A stretch of 64,000 nucleotides of DNA from Achromobacter sp. B7 (GCF_003600685.1 NZ_CP032084.1:5084001-5148000), one strand, 5' to 3'; shown: positions 1 to 8,712, numbered from the stretch's first letter. Notes: generated from the letters alone by a model not told the origin. Numbers and translations are program-made.

Positions 1-376
1 GCATGCCCGCGATCAACATCATGGGCGCGACGACGTTGGTTTCCATCACGCGATGGGCCTCGTCGGCCTGCAACCGATCGGCCGGGCCGAATGCGGCCAC
101 CGCCGCGTTATTGATCAGCACGTTCGCGCCCCGCGCCGCCGCCGCGTCCACAATCGCCGCGCGACCACTGTCGGTGGTCACGTCCACGACCAGCGCGTCC
201 ACCCGCAGGCGATCTGTTGCCCCCGCGTTCAACGACTGCGCCAGCGCCAGCAGCGGTCCCGCCGTGCGACCCACCAACAGCAGGCGCGCACCTTCGTCAA
301 CCAGCCGGCGCGCGATGGCGCTGCCCAGCCCCCCCGCCGCGCCAGTCAACACCACCGAGGCGTCGCGCGGGCTCAT
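1..376 (-). CDS. SDR-family NAD(P)-dependent oxidoreductase, N-terminal part
   Basis: The first 125 residues of a short-chain dehydrogenase/reductase; the gene leaves the window on the left. The N-terminal Rossmann motif TGAAGGLG (about residues 11-18) and the NNA motif after the fourth strand are visible. The catalytic Tyr-x-x-x-Lys lies outside the window. The ATG shares an ATGA overlap with the stop of the diiron enzyme gene, so it is the last visible gene of a four-gene cassette. It probably oxidises or reduces a carbonyl or hydroxyl of the cassette's product. The substrate cannot be read from this fragment. Confidence 0.85.
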   Translation of the reverse strand, partial: MSPRDASVVLTGAAGGLGSAIARRLVDEGARLLLVGRTAGPLLALAQSLNAGATDRLRVDALVVDVTTDSGRAAIVDAAAARGANVLINNAAVAAFGPADRLQADEAHRVMETNVVAPMMLIAGM

Positions 377-1044
377 GCGCCCGCCCCTTGCGATGCGGCA
401 CGTGGCAACGCCTGGAAGATCGCGCCGTACAGGTGATAGAACATATTGGCGGCATGGACGACCGCGGCCTGGTCGGCGGCGCTGTCGAGCCGATTCATCA
501 GGTCGGCAAAGTGCGCGGTGTGCTCCTGGTCCAGCGTGCCATGGGAACGCAGGTAGCTAAAGGCAGTCGCCGGCAGCGCCAGCTTGCTTTGGATCTGGTC
601 GGCGGCATTCAAGGCCAACGCCACGCTGGTGCCTTCCAGCACGTGCACCATGCCAAAGAAACTTATCGGGTTCTTGCGTGCAATCGTGTCGTACGCGTAG
701 GCCACCATGATCTCGGTGGCCGCGCCCGGCCCGGCGGCATGGACGGCGTCCGCACTTATTCCCAACGCACGCAGGTCGTTCAGTATCCATTCGTCGTGTC
801 CCGTTTCCTCTTCGATGTACTCGTCGACGGCGCTCTGCATCCAGCTCAGCCGCGCGGGCAGGCGCGCGCGCAACGCATGCATCAAGGGCACGGTGTGGGT
901 GACGTGGTGGTAGGCCTCTTGCAGGAAAGCCTTGTACGCGGGCAGGGAAACATCGCCGCGCAGGCAGTCCTGAATGATGGGAGTGGCCACCAGGGCCTGC
1001 CGGCCTTGCCGCGTCTGATCCAGCAATTGTTCGAAGAATGTCAT
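373..1044 (-). CDS. Haem-oxygenase-like (TenA/PqqC-fold) iron-containing redox enzyme
   Basis: A 223-residue, mainly alpha-helical protein. The pattern EEETGH (78-83), Glu137 in HVLEGT, and His168/Asp172/His175 in SHGTLDQEH fits the metal ligands of haem-oxygenase-like diiron oxidases rather than the Cys-based thiaminase active site. That family performs oxidative chemistry on small molecules, such as N-oxygenation or C-C cleavage. The ATG at 1044 was chosen because it lies 7 bp after the ligase stop; a longer reading would run through the ligase gene. It overlaps the downstream SDR by 4 bp. The ligand assignment is by eye and the substrate is unknown. Confidence 0.75.
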   Translation of the reverse strand: MTFFEQLLDQTRQGRQALVATPIIQDCLRGDVSLPAYKAFLQEAYHHVTHTVPLMHALRARLPARLSWMQSAVDEYIEEETGHDEWILNDLRALGISADAVHAAGPGAATEIMVAYAYDTIARKNPISFFGMVHVLEGTSVALALNAADQIQSKLALPATAFSYLRSHGTLDQEHTAHFADLMNRLDSAADQAAVVHAANMFYHLYGAIFQALPRAASQGAGA

Positions 1045-1051
1045 GATCGTT

Positions 1052-2533
1052 TCAAGCCAAGGGTTGTGCGGAGGTCCGCGAAAAAAGATCGGCGTGCAGG
1101 GCCGCCACGGCGGCGCGGCGCGCGCGTCCGTTCGGCGTGCTAAGGCCACTGGCCGCGCTGAATTCGGCACGCGCCCGCACCCAGCGGCCGATGCGCGCAT
1201 AGTCAGGCAGCGTGGTGTTGACGCGGTCGATGGCGGCCTGCAAGGTGGCGTCGTCGACGTCGCCCAGCGGCCAGATCACGGCGCCCAATTCGGGCTGGCC
1301 TTCGCCCAACACGACAGCCTGCGCAATGCACGCCTGCCCGCCCAGTGCAAGCTCGATCCACTCCGGCGACACGTTGCGTCCGAAGCCGGTGATCAGCACG
1401 TTTTTCTTGCGCCCCTGTACATGCAGAAAGCCCGCTTCGTCCAGATGCCCCAGATCGCCGGTGGCCAGCCACTCCCGTGGCGCGGTCAGCTCGCCCAGGT
1501 AGCCCAGCGCGTGCGTGCCGGCGATTTCAATTTCGCCATCGGGCGCCACGCGTACCTTCGCGTGGGGCAGCGGCCGGCCACAAGAACCGTTGCGCTTGGC
1601 CCCGGGCAGATTCAAGGTCTGCACGGAGCACGCCTCGGACAGGCCATAGCCTTCGTATGCCGGCAAGCCCAGGGCGCGTGCGGCGTCCAGCAGCCCTTTG
1701 CCCACCGCCGCGCCGCCCACCGCCATCAGCCGCAATGCGGCAGGCGCGCGCGTGGCTGTCGCGTGCAACCAGCCCGCATACGCGCGTAGCATCTGCGGCA
1801 ACACGATGACGCTTTGGGCGTCCGCGTCCATCAGGGCGCGGTGAAACACGGCCGGGTCGAAGCGGGACGAACCCTGCAAGCCGACCTCGTTCAAGGGCCG
1901 CACGCACACGGCGGCGCCCTCGATCAGCGGTGAATACACGCCGGCAATATTCTCCAGCAGCACCGGCAACGGCAGCGCGGACAGGTGCCGTACGATTCCC
2001 AGCGGCCGGGTGGCCTCGGCCAGGCTGGCCGCCACGGCCAGCATCTCTTGCGCGCCCAGGCACACGCCTTTGGGGCTTCCGGTCGAACCTGACGTGAAGG
2101 TGATCTTCGCGGTCCGCGCGGGCAGCGCCACCGCCGCCACGGCACGCCGGAACAACACCGACGTGTCCGGCAGCGATTCCAAGGCCTCGAACCCGAAGGC
2201 CTGCAACAAGGGCTGAATGGACGCGGGACCCACGACGACGTTGACGCCCGCCGCGTTCAAGGTGTCGCGCCACTGACCGGGCGTGAAGAACAGCGGCAAA
2301 GGCACGTGGACCACGCCCGCCTTCAGGCAGGCCAGGTCATGCACGATCCAGTCGGCGCCGTTATCCATCAACGACGCGACGACTCGCGCACCATGTGCCG
2401 CAAGCACCTGGGCGCGGGCTTCGATGCGGCTGAGCAGCGCGGCATGGTCCACCGCATGCGCGACCGTCCGCAAGGCGGGAAGCCGGGCCCGCGCGGGTTC
2501 GTTCAACAAGGAAAAAAAGTCATGCGGGTTCAT
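1052..2533 (-). CDS. AMP-dependent synthetase/ligase (acyl-adenylating enzyme)
   Basis: A 493-residue ANL-superfamily protein, expected to activate a carboxylic acid as an acyl-adenylate. Visible motifs are the P-loop TSGSTGSPKG (147-156), YEGYGLSE, and ATGDLGHLDEAGF followed by GRKKNVLITGFG. The C-terminal A10 motif reads TPNGRARR, with Arg470 where the catalytic lysine normally sits, so the adenylation half-reaction may be altered. The start at 2533 overlaps the stop of the upstream gene (ATGA), which argues for translational coupling. A longer in-frame start would overlap that gene by about 200 bp and is rejected. Family is clear, substrate is not. Confidence 0.88.
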   Translation of the reverse strand: MNPHDFFSLLNEPARARLPALRTVAHAVDHAALLSRIEARAQVLAAHGARVVASLMDNGADWIVHDLACLKAGVVHVPLPLFFTPGQWRDTLNAAGVNVVVGPASIQPLLQAFGFEALESLPDTSVLFRRAVAAVALPARTAKITFTSGSTGSPKGVCLGAQEMLAVAASLAEATRPLGIVRHLSALPLPVLLENIAGVYSPLIEGAAVCVRPLNEVGLQGSSRFDPAVFHRALMDADAQSVIVLPQMLRAYAGWLHATATRAPAALRLMAVGGAAVGKGLLDAARALGLPAYEGYGLSEACSVQTLNLPGAKRNGSCGRPLPHAKVRVAPDGEIEIAGTHALGYLGELTAPREWLATGDLGHLDEAGFLHVQGRKKNVLITGFGRNVSPEWIELALGGQACIAQAVVLGEGQPELGAVIWPLGDVDDATLQAAIDRVNTTLPDYARIGRWVRARAEFSAASGLSTPNGRARRAAVAALHADLFSRTSAQPLA

Positions 2534-3156
2534 GCGGCCTGCTCCGGAAAGCGCGCCAGGATGGCGTGCAGGCGTCCGGCAAACACTTGTGGGCCGTGCG
2601 CGTAATAGGTGCCCCAGTCGGCACGTTCGTGCTCGCTGAGATGGTCCGCCGTGGCGGTGCACAGCGGTTGATGCGCCAGGCCCATCCGCACGAACAGCTG
2701 ATGCAGCTCGCGGGTCAGCGTGCTGACGGCCCAATCGAAACCTTGCTGATGCAGATGGCGGGCCAGCAGCGGCACGAGCAAGCGCCCCGCGCCCGGACGG
2801 ACGGCGGCGAACTGGCCGGCTTCGACGATGCGCCCTCTTGCGACCAAAGCGCCCTCGTCAAGCAGGTATTTTTCTATCGGTGCGGCCAGATAGCGTTCCA
2901 GGAACAAGGGATCGGCGGCGCCGCGATAGCCCGCGGCGGCCAGGATTTCCCCGTCGCTCTGCACGCTGACCAGGGTGGGCAACCAATCATTGATCTGCGC
3001 CCCGAACCGTTGCTGATAACGTTGCCGGATATACGATTCAACGCGCGCCCGCATCGGATCTTCCGGCGCATGCACGTGCAAGGTGGCGACAGCGGACGCG
3101 GGGCGCGAGGCCATCGGCAATCCGGCAGGTAGGGCTAAGAGCTTGGTGTGCGACAT
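2530..3156 (-). CDS. Thermostable hemolysin (delta-VPH) family protein
   Basis: A 208-residue protein resembling the Pfam thermostable hemolysin family. The signature is RYQQRFGAQI, then LVSVQSDGEILAAAGYR, then LFLERYLAAPIEKYL. The family is named after a Vibrio hemolysin, but its fold appears GNAT/autoinducer-synthase-like, and most members sit next to biosynthetic enzymes. Here it heads the cassette with the ligase, diiron enzyme and SDR, so an acyltransferase role fits better than membrane lysis (inference). There is no signal peptide. GGAAG-like Shine-Dalgarno bases (GGAAG) lie 6 bp before the ATG. It is divergent from the response regulator at 3279. Confidence 0.75.
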   Translation of the reverse strand: MSHTKLLALPAGLPMASRPASAVATLHVHAPEDPMRARVESYIRQRYQQRFGAQINDWLPTLVSVQSDGEILAAAGYRGAADPLFLERYLAAPIEKYLLDEGALVARGRIVEAGQFAAVRPGAGRLLVPLLARHLHQQGFDWAVSTLTRELHQLFVRMGLAHQPLCTATADHLSEHERADWGTYYAHGPQVFAGRLHAILARFPEQAA

Positions 3157-3278
3157 ACTGGCTTCCAGTCGAGCGGGGTTTCCTCAGACAACGGAGCGCA
3201 GCTTAGGCATCGAACCTTAATGACAAATTAACCGGCGGCCGGTGGTAATCTCGTCCCCATACGGTCAGCAGGCAATCC
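3157..3278. promoter_or_regulatory. Divergent promoter region with TTAAT-N5-ATTAA palindrome
   Basis: This 122-bp space separates the hemolysin-family operon (leftward) from the two-component operon (rightward). It contains the perfect inverted repeat TTAAT (3217-3221), GACAA, ATTAA (3227-3231), preceded by CTTAG (3202-3206). QseB/PmrA-type regulators bind TTAA-rich repeats of this kind, so the neighbouring response regulator may control both directions. The sequence is directly seen; the regulatory link is inferred. Confidence 0.45.
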
Positions 3279-3950
3279 ATGCGAATCCTCATCATTGAAG
3301 ACGACCCGCTTATAGGCGACGGGCTGAAATCCGGACTACGGCTTCTGGGCTATGCCGTGGATTGGTTCACCAACAGCCGCGACGGCGACCACGCCATGGG
3401 CGTCGTGCATTACGACGCCGTGGTGCTGGACCTGGGACTGCCCGGCGAAGACGGGGTGGCGTTGCTGACCCGCTGGCGCCACGCCGGACGCACCCTGCCC
3501 GTGGTTATCCTGACCGCGCGCGAGGCCGTCGAAAGCCGCATCGCGGGGCTGGACGCCGGCGCTGACGACTACCTGATCAAACCCATTGCGCTGGACGAAC
3601 TGGCCGCGCGCCTGCGGGCGGTGACACGGCGCGTGGCGGGCAAGCCGGAACCCGTATGGCGCCATGGCGACCTGGACTACCACCCTGCCCTGCACGAAGT
3701 GCACTGGAAGGGCCAAAAGGTTGACCTGACCACGCGCGAAGCCCTGCTGCTGGAGCTTTTCCTGACGCACCCGAATCGTGTGCTGACGCGTGACTTCATC
3801 CGCGACAAGCTCTACGACTGGGAGGCCGAACTGGAAAGCAACGCGCTGGAAGTCTTCGTGCATCACCTGCGCAAGAAAATCCATCCGAAGATCGTGCGTA
3901 CCGTACGCGGGTCGGGCTATGCGCTGGGCAAGGTGGACGCCGAATCATGA
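3279..3950 (+). CDS. OmpR-family response regulator (QseB/TctD-like)
   Basis: A 223-residue DNA-binding response regulator. The receiver domain (1-115) has the acidic pair Glu7/Asp8-Asp9, phosphoacceptor Asp51 in VVLDLGLP, and Lys101 in LIKP. The C-terminal half is a winged helix ending in VRTVRGSGYAL, the usual OmpR-class recognition region. Its stop overlaps the kinase start by 4 bp, so the pair is co-translated. It probably binds the TTAAT-type palindrome just upstream and may control the divergent hemolysin-family cassette. Identity as a response regulator is certain; the exact subfamily is not. Confidence 0.95.
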   Translation: MRILIIEDDPLIGDGLKSGLRLLGYAVDWFTNSRDGDHAMGVVHYDAVVLDLGLPGEDGVALLTRWRHAGRTLPVVILTAREAVESRIAGLDAGADDYLIKPIALDELAARLRAVTRRVAGKPEPVWRHGDLDYHPALHEVHWKGQKVDLTTREALLLELFLTHPNRVLTRDFIRDKLYDWEAELESNALEVFVHHLRKKIHPKIVRTVRGSGYALGKVDAES

Positions 3951-5305
3951 CGCTGCAACGCAGGCTGATCGTCGCCGTGCTGCTGGCCGCTCCATTTGCG
4001 TGGCTGGTCACCATCGCCGGCTCCTACTGGCGTGCCTCGCATGAAATCAACGAGCTCTACGACACCGACATGCTGCGCCTGGCGCAGCAGACCATCGCCG
4101 TCGCCGGGTTGATCCCGGAGTCGGTCACCACGGTGCCGTTGCCCGCGCCCGCCCCATCGTCGGCCGACACCGGCGACGCAGGGCTGGGCGACCTGTCCGT
4201 GGCGATCTGGCGCGGCCCGCACGACGCCCGGGTGCTTGACCCCGAGGCGCAGCAGTTTCCGCGCGAAGAACAGCGCGAGGGTTTCTTCAACAGCGTCGTC
4301 AACGGCGTGCCGTGGCGCCTGGTCTACCTGAGCGACGCCGCCAGCAACACGCGCGTGGCCGTAGGCCAGCGCATCGGCGAACGCGATGACCTGGCCATCG
4401 CCTACGTGGCCAGCCAGATCCTGCCCTGGCTGCTCGGGCTTCCCGTGCTCATCGCTCTGCTGATATTCGCCGTACGCAGGGCCATCCGGCCGGTGCGCGA
4501 CCTGTCGGCGCAACTGGAGCGCCGCCGCCCGGACGACGCCAACCCCTTGCCCACCGCCAACGTCCCGGGCGAATTGAAGGTACTGGTCGACGCCATGAAC
4601 GGATTGTTGGCGCGCGTGGGCAGCCTGATCGAACAAGAGCGCCGCCTGACCGCCGACGCTGCCCACGAGCTGCGCACCCCCTTGGCGGCCGTGCGCGCGC
4701 AATGGGATGTCGCGCAGCGCACCGAAGACCCGGCCGAGCGCAAGCAGGCGCAAGCCAGTGTCACGCGCGGCATCGAAAGGCTGGACCGGCTGGTGTCGCA
4801 ACTGCTGACGATGGCCCGGCTGGACAGCGCCAATCATGCGGACTTTGGCGGTTCGGTGGACTGGCGCATCGTGGCTGAACAAGCAGTGGGAGACTGCCTT
4901 TGGATCGCGGACCGGCGCGACGTCGAGATCGCCGTCGAATGGCCCGACGGTAACGTCCAGCCGCTACCCACCGCGGGCGACGAAGGCGCATTGACCATCA
5001 TGCTGAAGAACCTTCTGGACAACGCCATTCGCTACGGCCCGCGCCAGTCGCGCGTGCGCTTGAGCTTCGGATCAGCCGACATCACCGTCGACGACGAAGG
5101 CACGGGCATCGCCCCTGACGTCCTGCCCCGGCTGGGCGACCGCTTCCTGCGGGCGGCGGGCCATGAAGAAGCCGGTAGCGGCCTGGGGGTGTCCATCGCC
5201 CGACGAATCGCCCACAACCATGGCCTGCGCATTGATTTTGCGATGCGCGAGGCTACCGACGGCTTCGGGCGCGGGCTACGCGTATCATTGCGGCGCGGGC
5301 AATAG
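3947..5305 (+). CDS. Sensor histidine kinase (QseC/TctE-like)
   Basis: A 452-residue inner-membrane kinase partnered with the preceding regulator. It has an N-terminal membrane segment (about 8-25), a periplasmic sensor region, and a second membrane segment (about 157-176). HAMP-like sequence follows, then the H-box ADAAHELRTPL with His240, the N-box NLLDNAIRY near 355-363, and the G-box EAGSGLGVSIARR. Length and layout match the QseC/TctE class. The periplasmic domain is short and gives no clue to the ligand. The stop is 17 bp from the convergent antiporter gene. Confidence 0.94.
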   Translation: MTLQRRLIVAVLLAAPFAWLVTIAGSYWRASHEINELYDTDMLRLAQQTIAVAGLIPESVTTVPLPAPAPSSADTGDAGLGDLSVAIWRGPHDARVLDPEAQQFPREEQREGFFNSVVNGVPWRLVYLSDAASNTRVAVGQRIGERDDLAIAYVASQILPWLLGLPVLIALLIFAVRRAIRPVRDLSAQLERRRPDDANPLPTANVPGELKVLVDAMNGLLARVGSLIEQERRLTADAAHELRTPLAAVRAQWDVAQRTEDPAERKQAQASVTRGIERLDRLVSQLLTMARLDSANHADFGGSVDWRIVAEQAVGDCLWIADRRDVEIAVEWPDGNVQPLPTAGDEGALTIMLKNLLDNAIRYGPRQSRVRLSFGSADITVDDEGTGIAPDVLPRLGDRFLRAAGHEEAGSGLGVSIARRIAHNHGLRIDFAMREATDGFGRGLRVSLRRGQ

Positions 5306-5322
5306 CGCCCTGGCCGGGACCA

Positions 5323-6582
5323 TCACAAAAAAAACAGAAACGACGCCGACACCAGCGTAGGAATCAGCGCGCCAGCCAGCAAGCCCGGCATGCTGACCGC
5401 GCCGTTGGCGAAGCTGCCGCGCAGCAGCGCCACGCCCGCCGGGTTGGGCGCATTGGCGATGACGGTCAGCCCGCCACCGGCCACCGCGCCTGCCACCAGC
5501 ATGTACTGCGCCTGGCTGGAGATACCGTCGATCAGCGAACCCAGGTAGGTCAGCGCGGCGTTGTCGGTGATGGCCGTCAGCGCCAGGGCGCCGACGAACA
5601 GCACGTTTGGCTCCAGCCCGCTGACGATGGGTTGCAGCCACCACTGCTGCATGCCGCCCAGCACCACCAGGCCCGCAAGGAAGAAGCCCACCAGCAGCGC
5701 CTCTTTGATGATCAACGGGCTTTGATGCGCTTTGTACGCCTGGGTGTAGCCGATGAAAAACAGGAACAGCGCCAGGAACAGGATGGGGTGATGCGCGCTG
5801 AGCACGACGGCGGCCAGGAAGAACAGGTGCACGATGATGACCACGGGCGACATCGGCACGGCCGAGTCCTTCATGGCCATCACGTCGCCCGAACGCAGGT
5901 ACGGCCGCAGCAACACCGTCACCAGCGTGGCGTTGACCAGCACGGCCAGCGCCGCCTTCCAGCCGAACGTGCTGAACATGAAGGCGCTATCCCAACCCCA
6001 GGTGGACGCCACCATCAACACCGGCGGCGCGGCGTACGACGTCAGCGTGCCACCGATGGAAATGTTGACGAACAAGACGCCCAGCGCCAGGTACTTCAAG
6101 CGTTCCGGCATCTCGCGATGAAACACCTGCGGCGCCAGCATCATGGCGGCAATCGTCATGGCGGCCGGCTCGGTCACCAACGAGCCTGCCAGGGGCACCA
6201 GCGCCAGGCACAACCAGGCCTTGGCGGTCTGGTCGCGCACCGGCAACAGCCGGGCCACGCGTTCAACCAGACGCATCACCACCGTCAGCACCGGCAAGGA
6301 TGCCGCGATGACCATCACCACAAAAACAAAGGCGGGCTCGGTGTAGTTGCGCGATTCGGCATACGCCAGCGCCGTTTCGCCCGACGCGGCCAACGCCATC
6401 AAGACCAGCAATATCGCCGCCCAGAAACCGAACACCACTTCGACTTCACCCAGCAGATGCAGCAGCCCGCCATGGCGCTTGCTGCGATGCGCCAGGCGCA
6501 GGAACAGCGGCGCCGAAAAGGTGTGCACCAGGGCAAGGGCGAAAACAAGGGCGGCGATGATTTGCAGTGCGGACTCTGTCAC
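5323..6582 (-). CDS. Putative Na+/H+ antiporter (DUF1504/Na_H_antiport_3 family)
   Basis: A 419-residue polytopic inner-membrane protein with about ten to twelve hydrophobic segments. The conserved stretches LVTEPAAMTIAAMMLAPQVF and ITDNAALTYLGSLI match the putative Na+/H+ antiporter family. The likely start is GTG at 6582, because CAGGAA lies about 6 bp upstream. The next upstream start would push into the preceding gene. It follows a 159-residue hypothetical gene on the same strand after 53 bp and converges with the sensor kinase. Transport of sodium is known only from family naming and is not shown here. Confidence 0.8.
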   Translation of the reverse strand: MTESALQIIAALVFALALVHTFSAPLFLRLAHRSKRHGGLLHLLGEVEVVFGFWAAILLVLMALAASGETALAYAESRNYTEPAFVFVVMVIAASLPVLTVVMRLVERVARLLPVRDQTAKAWLCLALVPLAGSLVTEPAAMTIAAMMLAPQVFHREMPERLKYLALGVLFVNISIGGTLTSYAAPPVLMVASTWGWDSAFMFSTFGWKAALAVLVNATLVTVLLRPYLRSGDVMAMKDSAVPMSPVVIIVHLFFLAAVVLSAHHPILFLALFLFFIGYTQAYKAHQSPLIIKEALLVGFFLAGLVVLGGMQQWWLQPIVSGLEPNVLFVGALALTAITDNAALTYLGSLIDGISSQAQYMLVAGAVAGGGLTVIANAPNPAGVALLRGSFANGAVSMPGLLAGALIPTLVSASFLFFL

Positions 6583-6635
6583 GTGTCGGTTCCTGTACGT
6601 AAGCGGCGGTCTAGCCGAATTGAATTGCGCGGCGG

Positions 6636-7115
6636 CTACACCCGCGCCACCTCGACCCAAAGGCGCGCCATGACGACGTGCCTGACCAGTTCAAAAAGAT
6701 GCGCCGGGGCGCTGGCGGGCACCAGCACCCGCCGTATCAAGGCCTGCAAGTCCACCCGGACGCAGGGCGTGGAGGCGGCGCGGTCGCGTTGCTGAAACAG
6801 TGTACGCAGCCGCACGCGGCTTTGGCACGGCATGTCGATTTTCAGTTCGGCATCCTCGGGCGCCAGCACCGCGTCATGCAGCGCATCCAGCGTCGTGCAG
6901 ACATACACCGATTCCGGCTGCGCGCAGTCGCCGTCAATCCGCCGGCGCCATTCCTGCGTGCCCACCAGCGCGGACGCGGCGCCTTGCGCGGGCGGGTCGA
7001 AACGCAGATGGCTGAATTCAAGCAGTTCAATGAATTCCACAAAGGGCAGTTCGCGCACCACGGTCAAGTCACCGCACCGCATGTCGCCCCGCGCAGGCCA
7101 ATCCGATTGCTTCAT
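6636..7115 (-). CDS. Hypothetical protein, 159 residues
   Basis: I do not recognise a family. The product is soluble-looking, with no signal peptide or membrane segment, and contains alternating hydrophobic and charged stretches and three cysteines. A GGGAG ribosome-binding site lies about 6 bp before the ATG at 7115. The gene starts just after the strong terminator that ends the tctBA transcript and stops 53 bp before the antiporter, so it is probably transcribed with the antiporter. Codon choice is GC-rich at third positions, like its neighbours. Competing readings on the opposite strand lack a comparable ribosome-binding site. Confidence 0.6.
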   Translation of the reverse strand: MKQSDWPARGDMRCGDLTVVRELPFVEFIELLEFSHLRFDPPAQGAASALVGTQEWRRRIDGDCAQPESVYVCTTLDALHDAVLAPEDAELKIDMPCQSRVRLRTLFQQRDRAASTPCVRVDLQALIRRVLVPASAPAHLFELVRHVVMARLWVEVARV

Positions 7116-7134
7116 GACACGCTCCCATCAATGG

Positions 7135-7163
7135 AAAAGGGGGCCAGCCGACAGCCCCCTTTT
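7135..7163. terminator. Bidirectional Rho-independent terminator after tctA
   Basis: A perfect 10-bp inverted repeat: AAAAGGGGGC (7135-7144), 9-nt loop, GCCCCCTTTT (7154-7163). Each strand shows an A-tract, a GC stem and a T-tract. It lies 28 bp beyond the tctA stop and just before the hypothetical gene at 7115, so it separates the two leftward units. Confidence 0.88.
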
Positions 7164-7191
7164 CACCTTTCAGTACGACATCGGCACGCGA

Positions 7192-8712
7192 TCAGGCGCC
7201 GGCCTGAGCCCTTTCAAGCTCGCGGACCCGCTTGCGGTTGCGCACCGTCGAGAACACCAGCCAGGCGGCAAGCGCCAGGATGGCGTAGACAAAGCCGGCG
7301 CTGATCGGGCGATCGATGAACACGCTCATGCTGCCGCGCGACAGCAGCAGCGCACGCCGGAAGTTCTCTTCGACCATCGGCCCCAGCACGAAACCCAGCA
7401 ACAGCGGCGCGGGCGAAAAGCGCAGCTTCAGGAACAGGTAGCCCACCAAGCCCAGCACCAGCACCATGCCCACATCGAACAGGTTGTTGTTGGTGCTGTA
7501 GACGCCGACACACACGAAGAACAGCGCGGACGGGAACAGGTACTTGTACGGCACCTTCAGCAGCCGTGCCCACATGCCGATCAGCGGCAGGTTCATGACC
7601 ACCAGCATGACGTTGCCGATCCAGAAGCTGGCGATCAGCCCCCAGAACAGGTCGGCGTGTTCGGTCACCATCTGCGGACCCGGCTGGATACCGTGGATGA
7701 TCAGCGCGCCCAGCATCAGGGCCATCACCGAGTCGCCGGGAATACCCAGGCTCATGGTCGGGATGAAGCTGGTTTGCGCCGCCGAGTTATTGGCCGCTTC
7801 CGGACCCGCCACGCCTTCGATGGCGCCGTTGCCAAAGCGCTTGGGCGTCTTGGACACGCGCTTTTCCACCGCATAGGACATGAACGACGCAATGGTCGCG
7901 CCCGTGCCCGGCAAGATGCCCAGGATTGCGCCTATGGCGCTGCCGCGCGCAATCGGCATGGCCGACTTCTTGATGTCGCCGGGTTCAGGCCGCACCGACA
8001 TCTTGGGGCCCGCGCCCACCGTCGTGGCCTTGCCGATGCGGTTGACGTTGGCGAAGAAGTCCGCCAAGCCGAACAGGCCCATCGCCAGCGCCACCAGGGG
8101 CACACCGTCGCTCAGCTCGATGACGCCGAAGCCGTAACGGATCGTGCCCGTGTTGACGTCGGTACCCACCACGCCCAGCAGCAAGCCCAGGAACACCATG
8201 GCGATGCCCTTGATGGCCGAGCCCTTGGCCAGCGTGGCGCCGGCGAACAGGCCCAGCATCATCATCGAAAAATATTCCGCCGGTCCGAACTGGAAGGCCA
8301 CTTCCACCAGCATCGGCGAGAACAGAATCATGATGATGATGCCCACGCTGGCGCCCACGAACGACGACATGACCAGCATGAACAGCGCCGACCCCGACTT
8401 GCCCTGGCGGGCCAGCGGGTTGCCGTCCAGGCAGGTCACCGCGTGTGACGGCGTGCCCGGCAGGTTCAGCAAAATGCAGGTGATGCCGCCGCCATACTGC
8501 GCGCCATAGTAGATGCCGGCCAGCATCATCAGCGCGGCCACGGGCGTCATCGCGTAGGTCAGCGGCAGCAGGATCGAAATGGCGGCCAGCACACCCATGC
8601 CCGGCAGCACGCCGATCATGTTGCCCATGAATACGCCGAACAGCGACCACAGTAGGTTTTCCCACTGCAACGCCACGGAAAAACCATGCAATACGTTGTC
8701 GAACAGATCCAT
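7192..8712 (-). CDS. tctA: Tripartite tricarboxylate transporter permease TctA
   Basis: The 506-residue large membrane subunit of a TTT-family, ion-gradient-driven uptake system for carboxylates. The sequence has about twelve hydrophobic segments and the family hallmarks GVLPGMGVLAAISILLPLTY near the N-terminus, GGGITCILLNLPGTPSHAVT, and the repeated ILGILPGTGATIASFMSY element. Length matches the roughly 500-residue family. It begins 3 bp after tctB. No binding-protein gene (tctC) is in this operon; the nearest Bug protein is at 12354-13349 in another unit, so the pair may share a binding protein encoded elsewhere. Confidence 0.95.
   Translation of the reverse strand: MDLFDNVLHGFSVALQWENLLWSLFGVFMGNMIGVLPGMGVLAAISILLPLTYAMTPVAALMMLAGIYYGAQYGGGITCILLNLPGTPSHAVTCLDGNPLARQGKSGSALFMLVMSSFVGASVGIIIMILFSPMLVEVAFQFGPAEYFSMMMLGLFAGATLAKGSAIKGIAMVFLGLLLGVVGTDVNTGTIRYGFGVIELSDGVPLVALAMGLFGLADFFANVNRIGKATTVGAGPKMSVRPEPGDIKKSAMPIARGSAIGAILGILPGTGATIASFMSYAVEKRVSKTPKRFGNGAIEGVAGPEAANNSAAQTSFIPTMSLGIPGDSVMALMLGALIIHGIQPGPQMVTEHADLFWGLIASFWIGNVMLVVMNLPLIGMWARLLKVPYKYLFPSALFFVCVGVYSTNNNLFDVGMVLVLGLVGYLFLKLRFSPAPLLLGFVLGPMVEENFRRALLLSRGSMSVFIDRPISAGFVYAILALAAWLVFSTVRNRKRVRELERAQAGA

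Noticed and set aside
2530..3156. Secreted toxin role for the hemolysin-family protein
   Set aside because: No signal peptide, no membrane-inserting segment, and a biosynthetic operon context; the family name alone is not evidence of lysis.
5632..6795. Long + strand reading opposite the Na+/H+ antiporter
   Set aside because: Same antisense artefact: extreme His/Gln/Arg content, no ribosome-binding site, and it crosses the antiporter and the hypothetical gene.
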